Shown here piece after piece: positions 20,407 to 30,468 of a stretch of DNA of 37,200 nucleotides. The translations under genes and the position numbers were made by a program. Origin of the DNA: an uncultured Lysobacterales bacterium (GTDB lineage: Bacteria > Pseudomonadota > Gammaproteobacteria > Xanthomonadales > SZUA-36); NCBI GenBank assembly GCA_947258865.1, contig CAMYKC010000011.1, positions 2,443 to 39,642 of the forward strand, read 5' to 3'. Each line of letters begins with the position of its first letter. Positions within the stretch are counted from its first letter, which is position 1. The notes beneath the pieces were generated by a model that saw only the letters and a program-made list of their open reading frames with translations, made no database searches and was not told the DNA's origin.

Positions 20407-22620
20407 TTAATCAAAACGGCTCACTGCAAACGGATTACCCACGTAGAAATATGCCGTGCTGTCGCCGCTGTCACTATGGCCGAATGCGAAATAGAGTGGG
20501 CCGATGGGGGTTTCGGCCCCGATGAAAATACTGGCTGAATAGCGCAGATCGCCAGTGTCAATATCGTCCCGTAAATTCCAGGTATTGCCGGTTTCCATGG
20601 TAAATCCAGCGTAAACCGGGGCTAATTCAATGTCGTTGAGAAGGCGGTAATAGGCGAATGTCAGCAACGCCTGCTGCCTTCCTGAAAGCTGATTGGGCAC
20701 CAGGCCGGACAGCCTGCCGAATCCGCCCAGCCTGAACCAGCGTTCGATGGGCGCGGCATCGTCAATGCTGTAACCTCCCTCATAATTCAGCAAGGCCGTG
20801 TTCCTGCCAAGGGTCCAGACGAACGAGCCGTTAGCCATGACCTGCTCGTAGTCAAAGGCAGCACCCAGCCCTTCCGAAGCATACCGGTAACCCAGGTGAT
20901 GGAACGTTCCGGAGCGTGGAAACCATGGACTGTCGAGGCTGTCATGAAGATATTCGACAGTGATCTCACCTATATCAACCTCGTCATCGACCGGAAAGTC
21001 CAATACACCCTTGATGACATTTGCGTCAGCCCGGGCGAACTCGTAATCGAGCCGAACGCGGTCGTTTGTACTCAAGTTCCGGCCAATCCCAAAAATAATG
21101 CCGCCACCACTGATTTCCAGCTCAGCAACATTGACGTCATCCTCCCAATAGTTGTAATTCTCTCTCCTCCAGTAAACCTGCGGTTCGATGAACCAGTTGG
21201 CCCTGTAGTCGATGGGTTGGTAAAAATCGAACGTGATTTGGTCCTCGCGTCCTATGCTGCCTAACACGCGAAGCTCACCACCCAGGGCGTTCAACGCGTT
21301 ACGCGTGTAAGCCGCGCCCAATTTGAATTCGGAATTGTCTGTAAAATCGCTGGACAGCTCCAGTCCGAACTGAAGGTAGTTTGGACCCCAGGCGCGTGGA
21401 ATCGCGTTAACGCGAATACCCTGCTCACCCTGCTCGTTTTCCACCAGATCGTAAGTTACGGATTCGAAAACGTCCAGGCTGTATATCTGGTCGACGCTCT
21501 TGTCGAGCGCCGCCAGGTCAAGGGGCTGCCTGATTTCCACCGCCAGACGCGATTGTATGATCTCGTCGCGCAAAACCGATCCATTGTTGATTTCAACGAA
21601 TTCAACCAGGTAGTCCTGAGCCGGATGTTCCGCCCGGATGGCTGGCTCAGGGTCCTGGCCAATTGTCAGTGCCGCAAGCGCGCCGCCCTGCTCCATCGCA
21701 GCCTGGTGGCCCACGATCACGATTGCTCCGGCGCCCTGGAAATTCGCGGCGCTGAAATTTCCAAGTTCCGGCACGATGAGCAGGTCTCGGGGTCCCAGCG
21801 TTTGTATCTGTGCCTCGGTGCTGCGGCGAACCAGGAAGTTGGTCAGTTGCTCCGTAACGCTCAAAATGGATTTGAGTTGCTCTTCTTTCAACATGGGGCT
21901 GGAAATATCGACCGCGATGACGATTTCGGCGCCCATTTCCCGTACAACGCTGACCGGCAGGTTATTGGACATCCCGCCATCCACCAGCAAACGGCCATCG
22001 ATCTTCACCGGTGCAAACACGCCGGGAACGGACATGCTGGCGCGCAATGCGTCCGGGAGGCTGCCGCCGGACAGCACAACTTCCTCTCCGGTCACCAGAT
22101 CGGTCGCAACCGCTCGAAATGGAATGGGCAGATCGTCGAACACCCTTACGTCTGCGATCGGCAGAAAGATGCGATGAAAAATCTGGTCCAGGTGCTGGCC
22201 TTCGATGGCTCCCAGCGGTAGCTGGATTCTGCCTCGATTGAACCCGACCCGGTAAGGAATCAGAAACTCTGCTTCCAGTTCCTTTTTTCGCATTGTGCGA
22301 TCCACGCGGGAAGGCTGGTCGCTCAACGCCTTGTTCCAGTCCGTTTCATTCAGGATTACATTGATTTCTTCCGCGTCATAGCCCGCGGCATAAAGTCCGC
22401 CGATGATGGCGCCCATACTGGTGCCCGCAATGTAATCGATCGGCACCTTCAACTCTTCCAATGCCTGCAGAATACCGACATGAGCGCCCCCGCGAGCACC
22501 GCCGCCGCTGAGCGCGAGTCCGATTTTGGGCCGCCGGGCTTGCTCTTCCTCCGCGGCATTAGCAGGAAACGCAGCCAGCATCAGCACAGTCGCCATGGCG
22601 ACGTAAATCATCTTCAGCAT
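20407..22620 (-). CDS. Patatin-like phospholipase with C-terminal POTRA/D15 outer-membrane barrel (PlpD/RssA-like); track ORF start 22764 over-extended
   Basis: Signal peptide MLKMIYVAMATVLMLAAFPANA; LALSGGGARGGAHVG, GTSMG, DGGMSNNLP; barrel C-terminus. Confidence 0.88.
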   Translation of the reverse strand: MLKMIYVAMATVLMLAAFPANAAEEEQARRPKIGLALSGGGARGGAHVGILQALEELKVPIDYIAGTSMGAIIGGLYAAGYDAEEINVILNETDWNKALSDQPSRVDRTMRKKELEAEFLIPYRVGFNRGRIQLPLGAIEGQHLDQIFHRIFLPIADVRVFDDLPIPFRAVATDLVTGEEVVLSGGSLPDALRASMSVPGVFAPVKIDGRLLVDGGMSNNLPVSVVREMGAEIVIAVDISSPMLKEEQLKSILSVTEQLTNFLVRRSTEAQIQTLGPRDLLIVPELGNFSAANFQGAGAIVIVGHQAAMEQGGALAALTIGQDPEPAIRAEHPAQDYLVEFVEINNGSVLRDEIIQSRLAVEIRQPLDLAALDKSVDQIYSLDVFESVTYDLVENEQGEQGIRVNAIPRAWGPNYLQFGLELSSDFTDNSEFKLGAAYTRNALNALGGELRVLGSIGREDQITFDFYQPIDYRANWFIEPQVYWRRENYNYWEDDVNVAELEISGGGIIFGIGRNLSTNDRVRLDYEFARADANVIKGVLDFPVDDEVDIGEITVEYLHDSLDSPWFPRSGTFHHLGYRYASEGLGAAFDYEQVMANGSFVWTLGRNTALLNYEGGYSIDDAAPIERWFRLGGFGRLSGLVPNQLSGRQQALLTFAYYRLLNDIELAPVYAGFTMETGNTWNLRDDIDTGDLRYSASIFIGAETPIGPLYFAFGHSDSGDSTAYFYVGNPFAVSRFD

Positions 22621-22756
22621 GGTCTTCAATCCGGTCGGAAATGTTGTAATTATAGGCTTTCCGGACATGTGAACGAAGGAAAGCTGATCAGGAACAAGTA
22701 AACGGAATCTATCTGTCGATAAAATACTGGCATCCACAAACATAAAAGGTTTCGAA

Positions 22757-24706
22757 ATGAGCACTATTTATCCTGTACCCGAATCTTTCAAAGAAAATGC
22801 GCATATCGATCAACAGGAATATGAGCGAATTTACGCCGATTCCGTCGAGAACAACGAAGCGTTCTGGACGGAAACAGCCAGGCGCCTGGACTGGATCGAG
22901 TTCCCCTCCACGACCAAAGACGTGTCCTTCGATAAATCGGATCTGCACATTCGATGGTACGAAGACGGCGTGCTTAACGCCTGTTACAACTGCGTCGACC
23001 GTCACCTGGATTCGCGCGGCGACCAGACGGCGATCATCTGGGAAGGCGACGATCCGGCACGCGATGAAAAGATCTCGTATCGTCAATTGCATGAACGAGT
23101 CTCCCGCATGGCCAACGTGCTGATCAAGCAGGGCGTCAAGAAGGGAGACCGCGTCACGATCTACATGCCGATGATCCCTGAAGCAGCGATATCCATGCTT
23201 GCCTGCGCCCGTATCGGCGCCATCCACTCGGTCGTGTTCGGCGGTTTTTCACCCGACGCCCTCGCCGGCCGGATCATTGACTGCGATTCCAACACTGTGA
23301 TCACCGCCGACCAGGGTCTCCGTGGCGGGCGAATTGTCCCTCTGAAGGATAATGTCGACGCAGCCTGTGGCATCGAAGGCGTAATGGACAGCCTCAAATG
23401 CGTCATCGTGGTCCGCAACACCGGTGGCGAAATCAACTGGGTGGAGGGGCGTGATTACTGGTATCACGAAGAAGCAGAAACCGTGACCGACGACTGCCCG
23501 GTCGAACCCATGAACGCTGAAGATCCTCTTTTCATTCTTTACACATCCGGATCGACTGGCAAGCCAAAGGGTGTGCTGCATACAACCGGCGGTTACATGG
23601 TCTTCGCGGCCTACACGCATGAAATCGTCTTTGATTATCACGACGGCGACATTTACTGGTGTACCGCGGACGTCGGCTGGGTCACCGGGCACAGCTACAT
23701 CGTTTACGGTCCGCTTGCGAACGGGGCCATCAGTCTGCTGTTCGAAGGCGTGCCAAACTACCCGACTTCAAGCCGTTTCTGGGAAGTCTGTGACAAGCAC
23801 CAGGTCAATATCTGCTACACAGCGCCTACTGCCATAAGGGCCTTGATGCGTGAAGGCGAAGAGCCGGTGAAATCGACTTCGCGAAAATCGCTCAGGTTGC
23901 TCGGCTCCGTGGGTGAGCCGATCAATCCGGAAGCCTGGGACTGGTACTACAGCGTCGTGGGCGAAGGCCGCTGCCCGATTGTGGACACCTGGTGGCAGAC
24001 GGAGACCGGCGGCATCCTGATCAGCCCACTGCCGGGCGCCACGGCCCTGAAACCGGGCTCCGCCACGAATCCGCTACCGGGGGTGATGCCTGCGCTGTTC
24101 GACGAGAAAGCCAATCCACTGCCGGCGGAAGGCGCCGCCTCGGGGCTGCTGGTGATAACCGACAGCTGGCCCGGGCAGATGCGTACCGTCTACGGTGACC
24201 ACCAACGGTTTGTCGACACCTATTTCTCAACCATTCCGGGCACCTACTTCACGGGTGACGGCGCGCGGCGTGACGAGGACGGCTATTACTGGATCACCGG
24301 CCGAGTAGACGACGTCCTGAATGTTTCAGGTCACCGTCTTGGTACCGCGGAAATCGAAAGCGCCCTGGTGGCGCACGAGGCGGTTTCCGAGGCGGCCGTG
24401 GTCGGCTATCCCCACGATATCAAGGGCGAAGGCATCTACGCCTACGTCACACTGGTCGTCAACGAGGAGCCGACGGATGATCTCAGGGCTGAGCTGAGAC
24501 AATGGGTTCGCAAGGAAATCGGCCCGATCGCCACGCCAGATCTATTGCAGTGGGCGCCCGGGTTGCCCAAAACCCGCTCCGGCAAGATCATGCGCCGTAT
24601 TCTGCGCAAAATCGCAGCAAACGACTACGGAAGCCTGGGCGATACATCAACCCTCGCTGAACCGGAAGTAGTACAGCAGCTGATTGATCATCGGATGAAC
24701 CGCTGA
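22757..24706 (+). CDS. acs: Acetyl-CoA synthetase
   Basis: [44 protein letters not shown]. Confidence 0.96.
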   Translation: MSTIYPVPESFKENAHIDQQEYERIYADSVENNEAFWTETARRLDWIEFPSTTKDVSFDKSDLHIRWYEDGVLNACYNCVDRHLDSRGDQTAIIWEGDDPARDEKISYRQLHERVSRMANVLIKQGVKKGDRVTIYMPMIPEAAISMLACARIGAIHSVVFGGFSPDALAGRIIDCDSNTVITADQGLRGGRIVPLKDNVDAACGIEGVMDSLKCVIVVRNTGGEINWVEGRDYWYHEEAETVTDDCPVEPMNAEDPLFILYTSGSTGKPKGVLHTTGGYMVFAAYTHEIVFDYHDGDIYWCTADVGWVTGHSYIVYGPLANGAISLLFEGVPNYPTSSRFWEVCDKHQVNICYTAPTAIRALMREGEEPVKSTSRKSLRLLGSVGEPINPEAWDWYYSVVGEGRCPIVDTWWQTETGGILISPLPGATALKPGSATNPLPGVMPALFDEKANPLPAEGAASGLLVITDSWPGQMRTVYGDHQRFVDTYFSTIPGTYFTGDGARRDEDGYYWITGRVDDVLNVSGHRLGTAEIESALVAHEAVSEAAVVGYPHDIKGEGIYAYVTLVVNEEPTDDLRAELRQWVRKEIGPIATPDLLQWAPGLPKTRSGKIMRRILRKIAANDYGSLGDTSTLAEPEVVQQLIDHRMNR

Positions 24707-24746
24707 CCGCAAGGACTGAAACCCTTTTTAACACAAAGCTGCAGCA

Positions 24747-24795
24747 TTTCGTTCGGGTCTCTGTATAATTTCACGGATCAAAGATCCGAACGAAA
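24747..24795. promoter_or_regulatory. TATAAT -10 flanked by a 10-bp inverted repeat (TTTCGTTCGG ... CCGAACGAAA)
   Basis: Arms 24747-24756 and 24786-24795; TATAAT 24764-24769. Confidence 0.5.
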
Positions 24796-24816
24796 GAAAT
24801 CCGACAGGAGAGAGAA

Positions 24817-25335
24817 ATGGGCATATTCGATTCCATCAAAAATGCTTTCGGTAAAGGGGAGCCAGAGGCCGACGTCACGGTCTCTCCCAGCCAGATGCTG
24901 CGCAACGCGGGCATCGACCCCTCAGGTTTTAAATTCAGTTTCGCGGCCAGCTCCATGACGGTATCGGGTGAAATCGCAGACGAGTCACAGCGGCAGAAAA
25001 TACTGGATGTCCTGTCCAGTGCAGCAGGCATAACCGCCGTCCATGACGACCTGGCCGTGGTCGCGCCGGCCCCGTCAGAGCCGGTAGAAACACCGCCGGC
25101 AGAAGCAGCTGCGCCTGAGGCTGCCCCGGCAGAAGCATCAGAACCAGCCACTGAGGAGCACGAAGGGCGGACTTATACCGTCGAGTCCGGCGACACACTT
25201 TGGAAAATCGCTGAACAAATGTACGGTAACGGATCGAAGTACATGAAGATATTCGAGGCCAATACCAACATCCTGGAAAACCCGGACCGGATTTTCCCGG
25301 GCCAGAAACTGGTTATTCCCGATCTGGAAGACTGA
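24817..25335 (+). CDS. BON-LysM protein, Kbp/YgaU-like, with Pro/Ala/Glu linker
   Basis: BON-like FSFAASSMTVSGEIADESQRQKILDVL...; LysM RTYTVESGDTLWKIAEQMYGNGSKYMKIFEAN...IFPGQKLVIP. Confidence 0.88.
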   Translation: MGIFDSIKNAFGKGEPEADVTVSPSQMLRNAGIDPSGFKFSFAASSMTVSGEIADESQRQKILDVLSSAAGITAVHDDLAVVAPAPSEPVETPPAEAAAPEAAPAEASEPATEEHEGRTYTVESGDTLWKIAEQMYGNGSKYMKIFEANTNILENPDRIFPGQKLVIPDLED

Positions 25336-25342
25336 CGTTCGT

Positions 25343-27067
25343 TTAGAGCCGGCCGTGCTCCAACGGCCGTTCTCTGTGCATCAAGAGCCACTCCGCACCT
25401 TCATCCAGTGCGGCCTGGCCCAGCGCGTTCAAAACCTGCCTCTGGAAAACGATATCGTCGGATTCAAGCAGTAATTTCCTTGCTTTCAGAAATACGCGGT
25501 TCATGAATCCGTACTGTTTGATCAGCTCTTTTTCTGCTTTCTTGTGGGAATAAGCGTCCCAGATACCGGCTACCAGGGGCAGAGCGCCCATCAGGATAAG
25601 CAAGTTGCGCCTCTGTTCCTCGCCACCGTTCGCACCCATCAGAAACAACACGATCGCGATCACTATACCGGCCCATAAACAAAGATTGCCGAGCACACGG
25701 GTGCGTCGAAAACGCGAAATATTGTCCAGTTCCTTGCTCGAATAGTAGGCGAGTTGGCCGCGGTTGCGTGCCGAATCTCCAACCCACTCGTCGATGACCC
25801 AGGCCACCCAGCCGGTCTCGTGCGGCTGCCCGCGCAGGCAAAACATGCTGGCCTGACGCATCACGTGCCGGATCCAGCCCAGGTCCACATCCTGGGTCTG
25901 CAGGAAATTGTCAAAGGCGAACCCGGCATAACCCATGTCTGCCACGCCGGAAAGATTCCAGTAGAACTGCACACGCAAGCCCTCGGCCAGCGCCCGGTAA
26001 TCCAGGTACTTGCGATGCCATTCACGGCTCTCGCCAATGATGTGCAAGGCGACACCCGCGAAAAAAAGCCCGAGAAAGACCATGATCATGTACCTTGGCC
26101 CGTCGTATTCCGAATAAACGAGGAATACCAGCCCCATCATTACCGCCAGAATGTGTACCGCTCGCAGGCTGCTGTGGACCCGTTTCTGATAATGGATAGC
26201 GAGACCGTCCGCGACCTGGAACAATTGATCGGTCAGGCGTGCTCCCGTCGGTAGTTCGAGCTCCGGTTTCCCTGCAAGCAGACTGGAGCTTGTTGTCCGT
26301 ATGATTTCGGTCTTTTCATGCCAGTCGCGGGAAAATTGCTGCAGGCGGCTCAATAAGGTGCGATAAGCCTCCGGAATATCGGCTGACCGCTCACCGTCCA
26401 TGCGGCTGCTGAACCAGGCAGACTCCAGGGCATTCAATCCGGCGGCAGGCCCGCCCCCCGGGCGATCTCGTGAACAGACAACGTGGTACACCAGGTCGTT
26501 TTCATTTTCCGCAAGCAGGCTGGCCGGTGTTGGATCTTCCTCAACGCCCTTCATCACTGCCGTAAGGTGATACTTCACGACCTGGCCGGTGCCACCGGGC
26601 TCTTCACTGTCTTTGCCGTCCCACAAAGCCAACAGCACCTGGCAGTGATTGGAAACGAACAATCCCAGCTGAGCATACTGACGCTGTCTTTGACTCTCGC
26701 CCTGCGAGAGATCTGTGGCAATACGCGGCATCGGCAATGTAATGACCTGATCGGCTTCAGCCAGCAGGCCGCGAAACTCGGAAAGCGCCTTTTCCGTTTC
26801 GAAATCCTTTTCGTATTCAACCTGTTCCATCGGGAGAACGGCAACGATGGAAATCCCACGGGAAATCGCTACGCGGGCCGCTAACTGATCACCGCCTTCG
26901 GCCAGGGGCGTGATCAGCTGCAGCGGGATATCCGGAAATTCCCGTTCGAGATTTTCAAGAAATTCGCCAACTCGAGCTTCGATTCCAGGGACTTCCGCTT
27001 CCAGCAGATCCCGGTGCGCGGTGACCCCCACACTGAGGTTCAGGCCCGCTTGTTCAGAGTCCTGCAT
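25343..27067 (-). CDS. SLOG-like Rossmann domain fused to C-terminal SLATT-like multi-TM region
   Basis: N-term VGVTAHRDL...LQLITPLAEGGDQLAARVAISRGISIVAVLPM; hydrophobic pairs AVHILAVMMGLVFLVY / YMIMVFLGLFFAGVALHII and LCLWAGIVIAIVLFLMG / LLILMGALPLVAGIW. Confidence 0.6.
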   Translation of the reverse strand: MQDSEQAGLNLSVGVTAHRDLLEAEVPGIEARVGEFLENLEREFPDIPLQLITPLAEGGDQLAARVAISRGISIVAVLPMEQVEYEKDFETEKALSEFRGLLAEADQVITLPMPRIATDLSQGESQRQRQYAQLGLFVSNHCQVLLALWDGKDSEEPGGTGQVVKYHLTAVMKGVEEDPTPASLLAENENDLVYHVVCSRDRPGGGPAAGLNALESAWFSSRMDGERSADIPEAYRTLLSRLQQFSRDWHEKTEIIRTTSSSLLAGKPELELPTGARLTDQLFQVADGLAIHYQKRVHSSLRAVHILAVMMGLVFLVYSEYDGPRYMIMVFLGLFFAGVALHIIGESREWHRKYLDYRALAEGLRVQFYWNLSGVADMGYAGFAFDNFLQTQDVDLGWIRHVMRQASMFCLRGQPHETGWVAWVIDEWVGDSARNRGQLAYYSSKELDNISRFRRTRVLGNLCLWAGIVIAIVLFLMGANGGEEQRRNLLILMGALPLVAGIWDAYSHKKAEKELIKQYGFMNRVFLKARKLLLESDDIVFQRQVLNALGQAALDEGAEWLLMHRERPLEHGRL

Positions 27068-27091
27068 ATTTCCTGGCTTTAGAGTCCGGGT

Positions 27092-27631
27092 CTAATTCCC
27101 GCCCCGATTATCGATAATCGGGTGGGAGCTGATTTTTTCTCCCGTGCTGCGGTTCTGGGCATGAACCAGGTAATGCGTAATACACTGGTTTTTGTTGTAG
27201 TCCTTGATCATCATTTTCTGACCATTGGCGGTGACGTGGGCTGTTGAGGCATAGCCGGAAACCTTGTCCGCGGGCGGCAGATTGAAATCTTCCACCGTGC
27301 AATCTTTCAGCGGAACACCTGGAGCGCCCCAGTTGTTGCCATCGGGACTGAACTGCAGAGCGATCAATTCCCATTCGCCGCGACTTGCGCTGTCCAACTC
27401 CCAGCTAATGTTGGGGGAATTGCCATGAGCGGCCTCGACACAGCCGTAGTCGAACAGCCGCCCAGGACATTCGGAATTGTCGAAAAACAGCTTATAACCT
27501 TCCGTGGTCTGCCTGACGGCAAGATCGATGTGCTTGTCTTCGGCCAGCACCTGGCTGGTGCCTGCGATGGTTAACAAAAAAAAGCATGAGGTTATCGTTC
27601 TGATACGTATGTTTGCTATAGCATTTAGCAT
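27092..27631 (-). CDS. Small exported protein of unknown function
   Basis: Signal peptide MLNAIANIRIRTITSCFFLLTIAGTSQVLA then a Cys-containing mature domain; track ORF extends to 27694 from a TTG. Confidence 0.7.
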   Translation of the reverse strand: MLNAIANIRIRTITSCFFLLTIAGTSQVLAEDKHIDLAVRQTTEGYKLFFDNSECPGRLFDYGCVEAAHGNSPNISWELDSASRGEWELIALQFSPDGNNWGAPGVPLKDCTVEDFNLPPADKVSGYASTAHVTANGQKMMIKDYNKNQCITHYLVHAQNRSTGEKISSHPIIDNRGGN

Positions 27632-27690
27632 GGTTTGTCTCCTGTTCTGGGCTGTTGAATGACACCCGAATCTGAAGTTCGTGTCGTCAG

Positions 27691-29781
27691 TCAACGGTCA
27701 CATAATTGCTGCTCCCTGCAAAAGTCAATAAAACCGGGTTCAAAATAACCTTTTTCCAAAAGGTAGGAGGTATATTCGAGAGCCAGTGCCCTGTCCTTCC
27801 TCAGTAACGACAGCTTTGCCGCGGCGTGTGCATCATTGCAACTCCGCACCCTCTCGGGCTCAGACAGGTATCCATCTAGCATCATCATGATGTTTGTTTC
27901 CGGGTTCCTTTGGTGTTGATGCCAGAACTGGTATGCCATCAGGGAGAGGTAGTGCCGGCTGCGGCCGTGTTCGGGATTTTCCTCAACCAGATTGACCACG
28001 CGATCAAGGCCGTCCTGAAGCAGCATTTCAGCCAGCAATTCGTCTCCCGTCTCGAACGCCAATTTGGAATATGCCAACAAAAGATCTGCGAATTGAATTT
28101 CAGACTTGATGCCGAGGGTCTTGTCAGATTCATTGATTTCTTTCAGCGAAGACAGGAGCGCGGACATGGTAACCAGGGCCGCCTCTTTTTCGCCGGTATA
28201 GACCTGCAACACGGCAATATTCTTTGTCCGCAGCAGTTTTTGCCAGCGGTAGTAGAGATTACTCGTGTCCTGTATTGAGAGATCGTCAAGAAGCCGCTCG
28301 GATTCCCGAAATTGCATAAGCGATTGTTCTGTCATCCCAACCTGTCTTTGCACATTTCCCAATCCTGCAAGAGCGTACGCAAGGTCTTCCTTGAGGTTCG
28401 AATCCCCTGGCGTGACGTCGTAGAATCCGGTGGCCAGTTCGACATTCCTCATCCGGTTTATGAGGGCGTCCCCCAGGCCGCAAACCTTCAGATAAGCATC
28501 GGCAAGGTCCGCGTGAGAATCCGTCAGGGCGATTCGAATATCGTCGTTGCCGGGATCAGCCATCAGCGCCTTTCGATTGTAGTCCAGCGACGCTTCCATG
28601 TAGCCCAGTATTTTCTCGGGGTTTGCCCCTTCCCGGGATTTCTCCAGCCAGCCCATATTGCCCGTCGCGTAGGACATTTCCATGATCCACTCAGCATTAC
28701 CGGGATCCATTTCCATGAGCTGTTCTGAAATGTCGAGATACCGGGTAAATGACTTTTCGGTTGCCGCCAGGTCGCCCAGATCCCAGTGAACATAACCGAT
28801 CCAGAATTCTGCCTGCCCGAGTTCAAACAGGCGATCGGTATCTTCAGGCTGCCGGCGGTAGAGTTCCGCCAGCACGTCGCGCGAATTCGTAAACGCTTCC
28901 ATGGCCTCGGCCAGCTTGCCCTGGTCTTTGCTGACTTCGCCAAGCTGCCTCCAGACCTGCGCCTGCTGATTGAGGGACTCATCGGTCAATTCCCCGGAAT
29001 CGAGCGTTTCCAGGTACTGGGTGACCTGTTCCCCCATGCTGTCGAGGATATCGAGGCGGCCTACCGAGTCCAGTTTTTGACGTAAGTCGCCAACCATATA
29101 GCCCACCAGGTCTTCCGCGTGCTCCCGGCGGTTCTCAGCGGCGTTGCGCGCATTCACCGCCATGATGGCAAGTACCGTGGTGACCACCGCCACCGCCAAA
29201 GCCGTCATCGAGGAAGCCATCCACAGGCGGTGCCTGCGTTGCATGTCCCGCCTTCTCAGGTCGTCCAGGCGGATGCCCAGGATGCCGGAAATCAACTTCA
29301 GCCTGGCCAGGAGTCTGCCATCGGCCCACTTGCGCACATCGGCCGCGAGCGGTTCACTCTGACTCCCGTCCTCGTTGGTCAATAATGCGGATGGAAAACA
29401 ACTGTCTTCAGCGTCCGTGGCCAGTGGGTCACCATCCACGATCAGAGCGTAAATCCGGTCAGTACGTCCCAGGGAACGAAAGTATCGAATTTCCTCGTTT
29501 ACCCAGTGAGATTGGGCAGAGGCCGGAGAACAGATAACGACCAGGGTCTCGGATTGGTCCAACTCCTGCCTGACCGAACTGCTGAGATCGGCCGCGGAAG
29601 ACAGATCTTCGCGATCACGAAATACCGGGGATAGCCGGGCGGGTATCTCGCCAAACTCGCCTTCCTTGCCCACCAGGCGTCCTGGAATTCGATAGCTTTC
29701 CAGTGCGCGCTGCAGCCAGCGGCCCCAGGTTTCATCCCGGTGGCTGTAGGAAATGAACGCCTTATAGCGAAAGTGACTCAA
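27691..29781 (-). CDS. TIR domain - single TM - TPR protein; TTG start overlapping upstream stop (TTGA)
   Basis: FRYKAFISYSHRDETWGRWLQRALESYRIP; SPASAQSHWVNEEIRYF; TM SSMTALAVAVVTTVLAIMAV; AEDLVGYMVGDLRQKLDSVGRLDIL then TPR-like repeats. Confidence 0.85.
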   Translation of the reverse strand: MSHFRYKAFISYSHRDETWGRWLQRALESYRIPGRLVGKEGEFGEIPARLSPVFRDREDLSSAADLSSSVRQELDQSETLVVICSPASAQSHWVNEEIRYFRSLGRTDRIYALIVDGDPLATDAEDSCFPSALLTNEDGSQSEPLAADVRKWADGRLLARLKLISGILGIRLDDLRRRDMQRRHRLWMASSMTALAVAVVTTVLAIMAVNARNAAENRREHAEDLVGYMVGDLRQKLDSVGRLDILDSMGEQVTQYLETLDSGELTDESLNQQAQVWRQLGEVSKDQGKLAEAMEAFTNSRDVLAELYRRQPEDTDRLFELGQAEFWIGYVHWDLGDLAATEKSFTRYLDISEQLMEMDPGNAEWIMEMSYATGNMGWLEKSREGANPEKILGYMEASLDYNRKALMADPGNDDIRIALTDSHADLADAYLKVCGLGDALINRMRNVELATGFYDVTPGDSNLKEDLAYALAGLGNVQRQVGMTEQSLMQFRESERLLDDLSIQDTSNLYYRWQKLLRTKNIAVLQVYTGEKEAALVTMSALLSSLKEINESDKTLGIKSEIQFADLLLAYSKLAFETGDELLAEMLLQDGLDRVVNLVEENPEHGRSRHYLSLMAYQFWHQHQRNPETNIMMMLDGYLSEPERVRSCNDAHAAAKLSLLRKDRALALEYTSYLLEKGYFEPGFIDFCREQQLCDR

Positions 29782-30389
29782 TTGAGGCCGTCGTTCTCAA
29801 CGCGTGGGTCTGATGTTTTGCTTATGCTGTCGTCAGCGCAATTGGTTGCCGTCACCCGGTACCAAAGGACCTTGGTTCCCACGTTTTTATTCAGATTGAT
29901 GAAGGCTACTTTTGTCCTGGCCTCATTGACATCTGTCTCCTCATACAAAAGGCCCACGGTAGAATCTTTGATCGGATAGAATGAACTCGTTACCCAGAGT
30001 GGCAGCGCAGCGCTCCAACCGCTGCCTTTATTATCATCACTGCCATCAGCAGTAACGGTAGCCTCGACCTTGGTAATCACCCACTGCACGCCAGAATCGC
30101 CACACTTCTCCTTATTGGCTCCACTGTCGGCCCTGAGGCTGAAGGCGATCACGCCAAAAGTATCTTTTTCGAAACGGACACAACCTTTCCGGGTCTTGCC
30201 CGAAGGAACAGCGCAGTTTCGATTATCGCTGTATGTTTTAAGATCTGTTCCGGCTGCCCTGGCGTTGAATTCCACTTCGTAACTCACAAAGCCACCACCG
30301 GCTGTAACATCAAACAGGCCAAGATTGGGTGCACACCCGGCAATTACCAGGCACAAAATACCTACGCAAAATAATGAGACTTTAGTCAT
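29778..30389 (-). CDS. Lipoprotein of unknown function
   Basis: MTKVSLFCVGILCLVIAGC lipobox. Confidence 0.75.
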   Translation of the reverse strand: MTKVSLFCVGILCLVIAGCAPNLGLFDVTAGGGFVSYEVEFNARAAGTDLKTYSDNRNCAVPSGKTRKGCVRFEKDTFGVIAFSLRADSGANKEKCGDSGVQWVITKVEATVTADGSDDNKGSGWSAALPLWVTSSFYPIKDSTVGLLYEETDVNEARTKVAFINLNKNVGTKVLWYRVTATNCADDSISKTSDPRVENDGLN

Positions 30390-30439
30390 GGCTTTCTCCC
30401 GTTGCCCCGAACTCCGATATGATTTTTATTGTCGAGACG

Positions 30440-30468
30440 ATAGTCCCGCAATTCAGAGTTCTTGTAAA
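30440..30468 (-). promoter_or_regulatory. Candidate promoter of lipoprotein-TIR-SLOG module: TTTACA-N17-GACTAT
   Basis: Reverse-strand reading; -35 complement at 30463-30468, -10 complement at 30440-30445. Confidence 0.4.

Noticed and set aside
25090-25140. Repeated CCGGCAGAAGCA in the Kbp-like gene
   Set aside because: Explained by the Pro/Ala/Glu-rich linker coding sequence.
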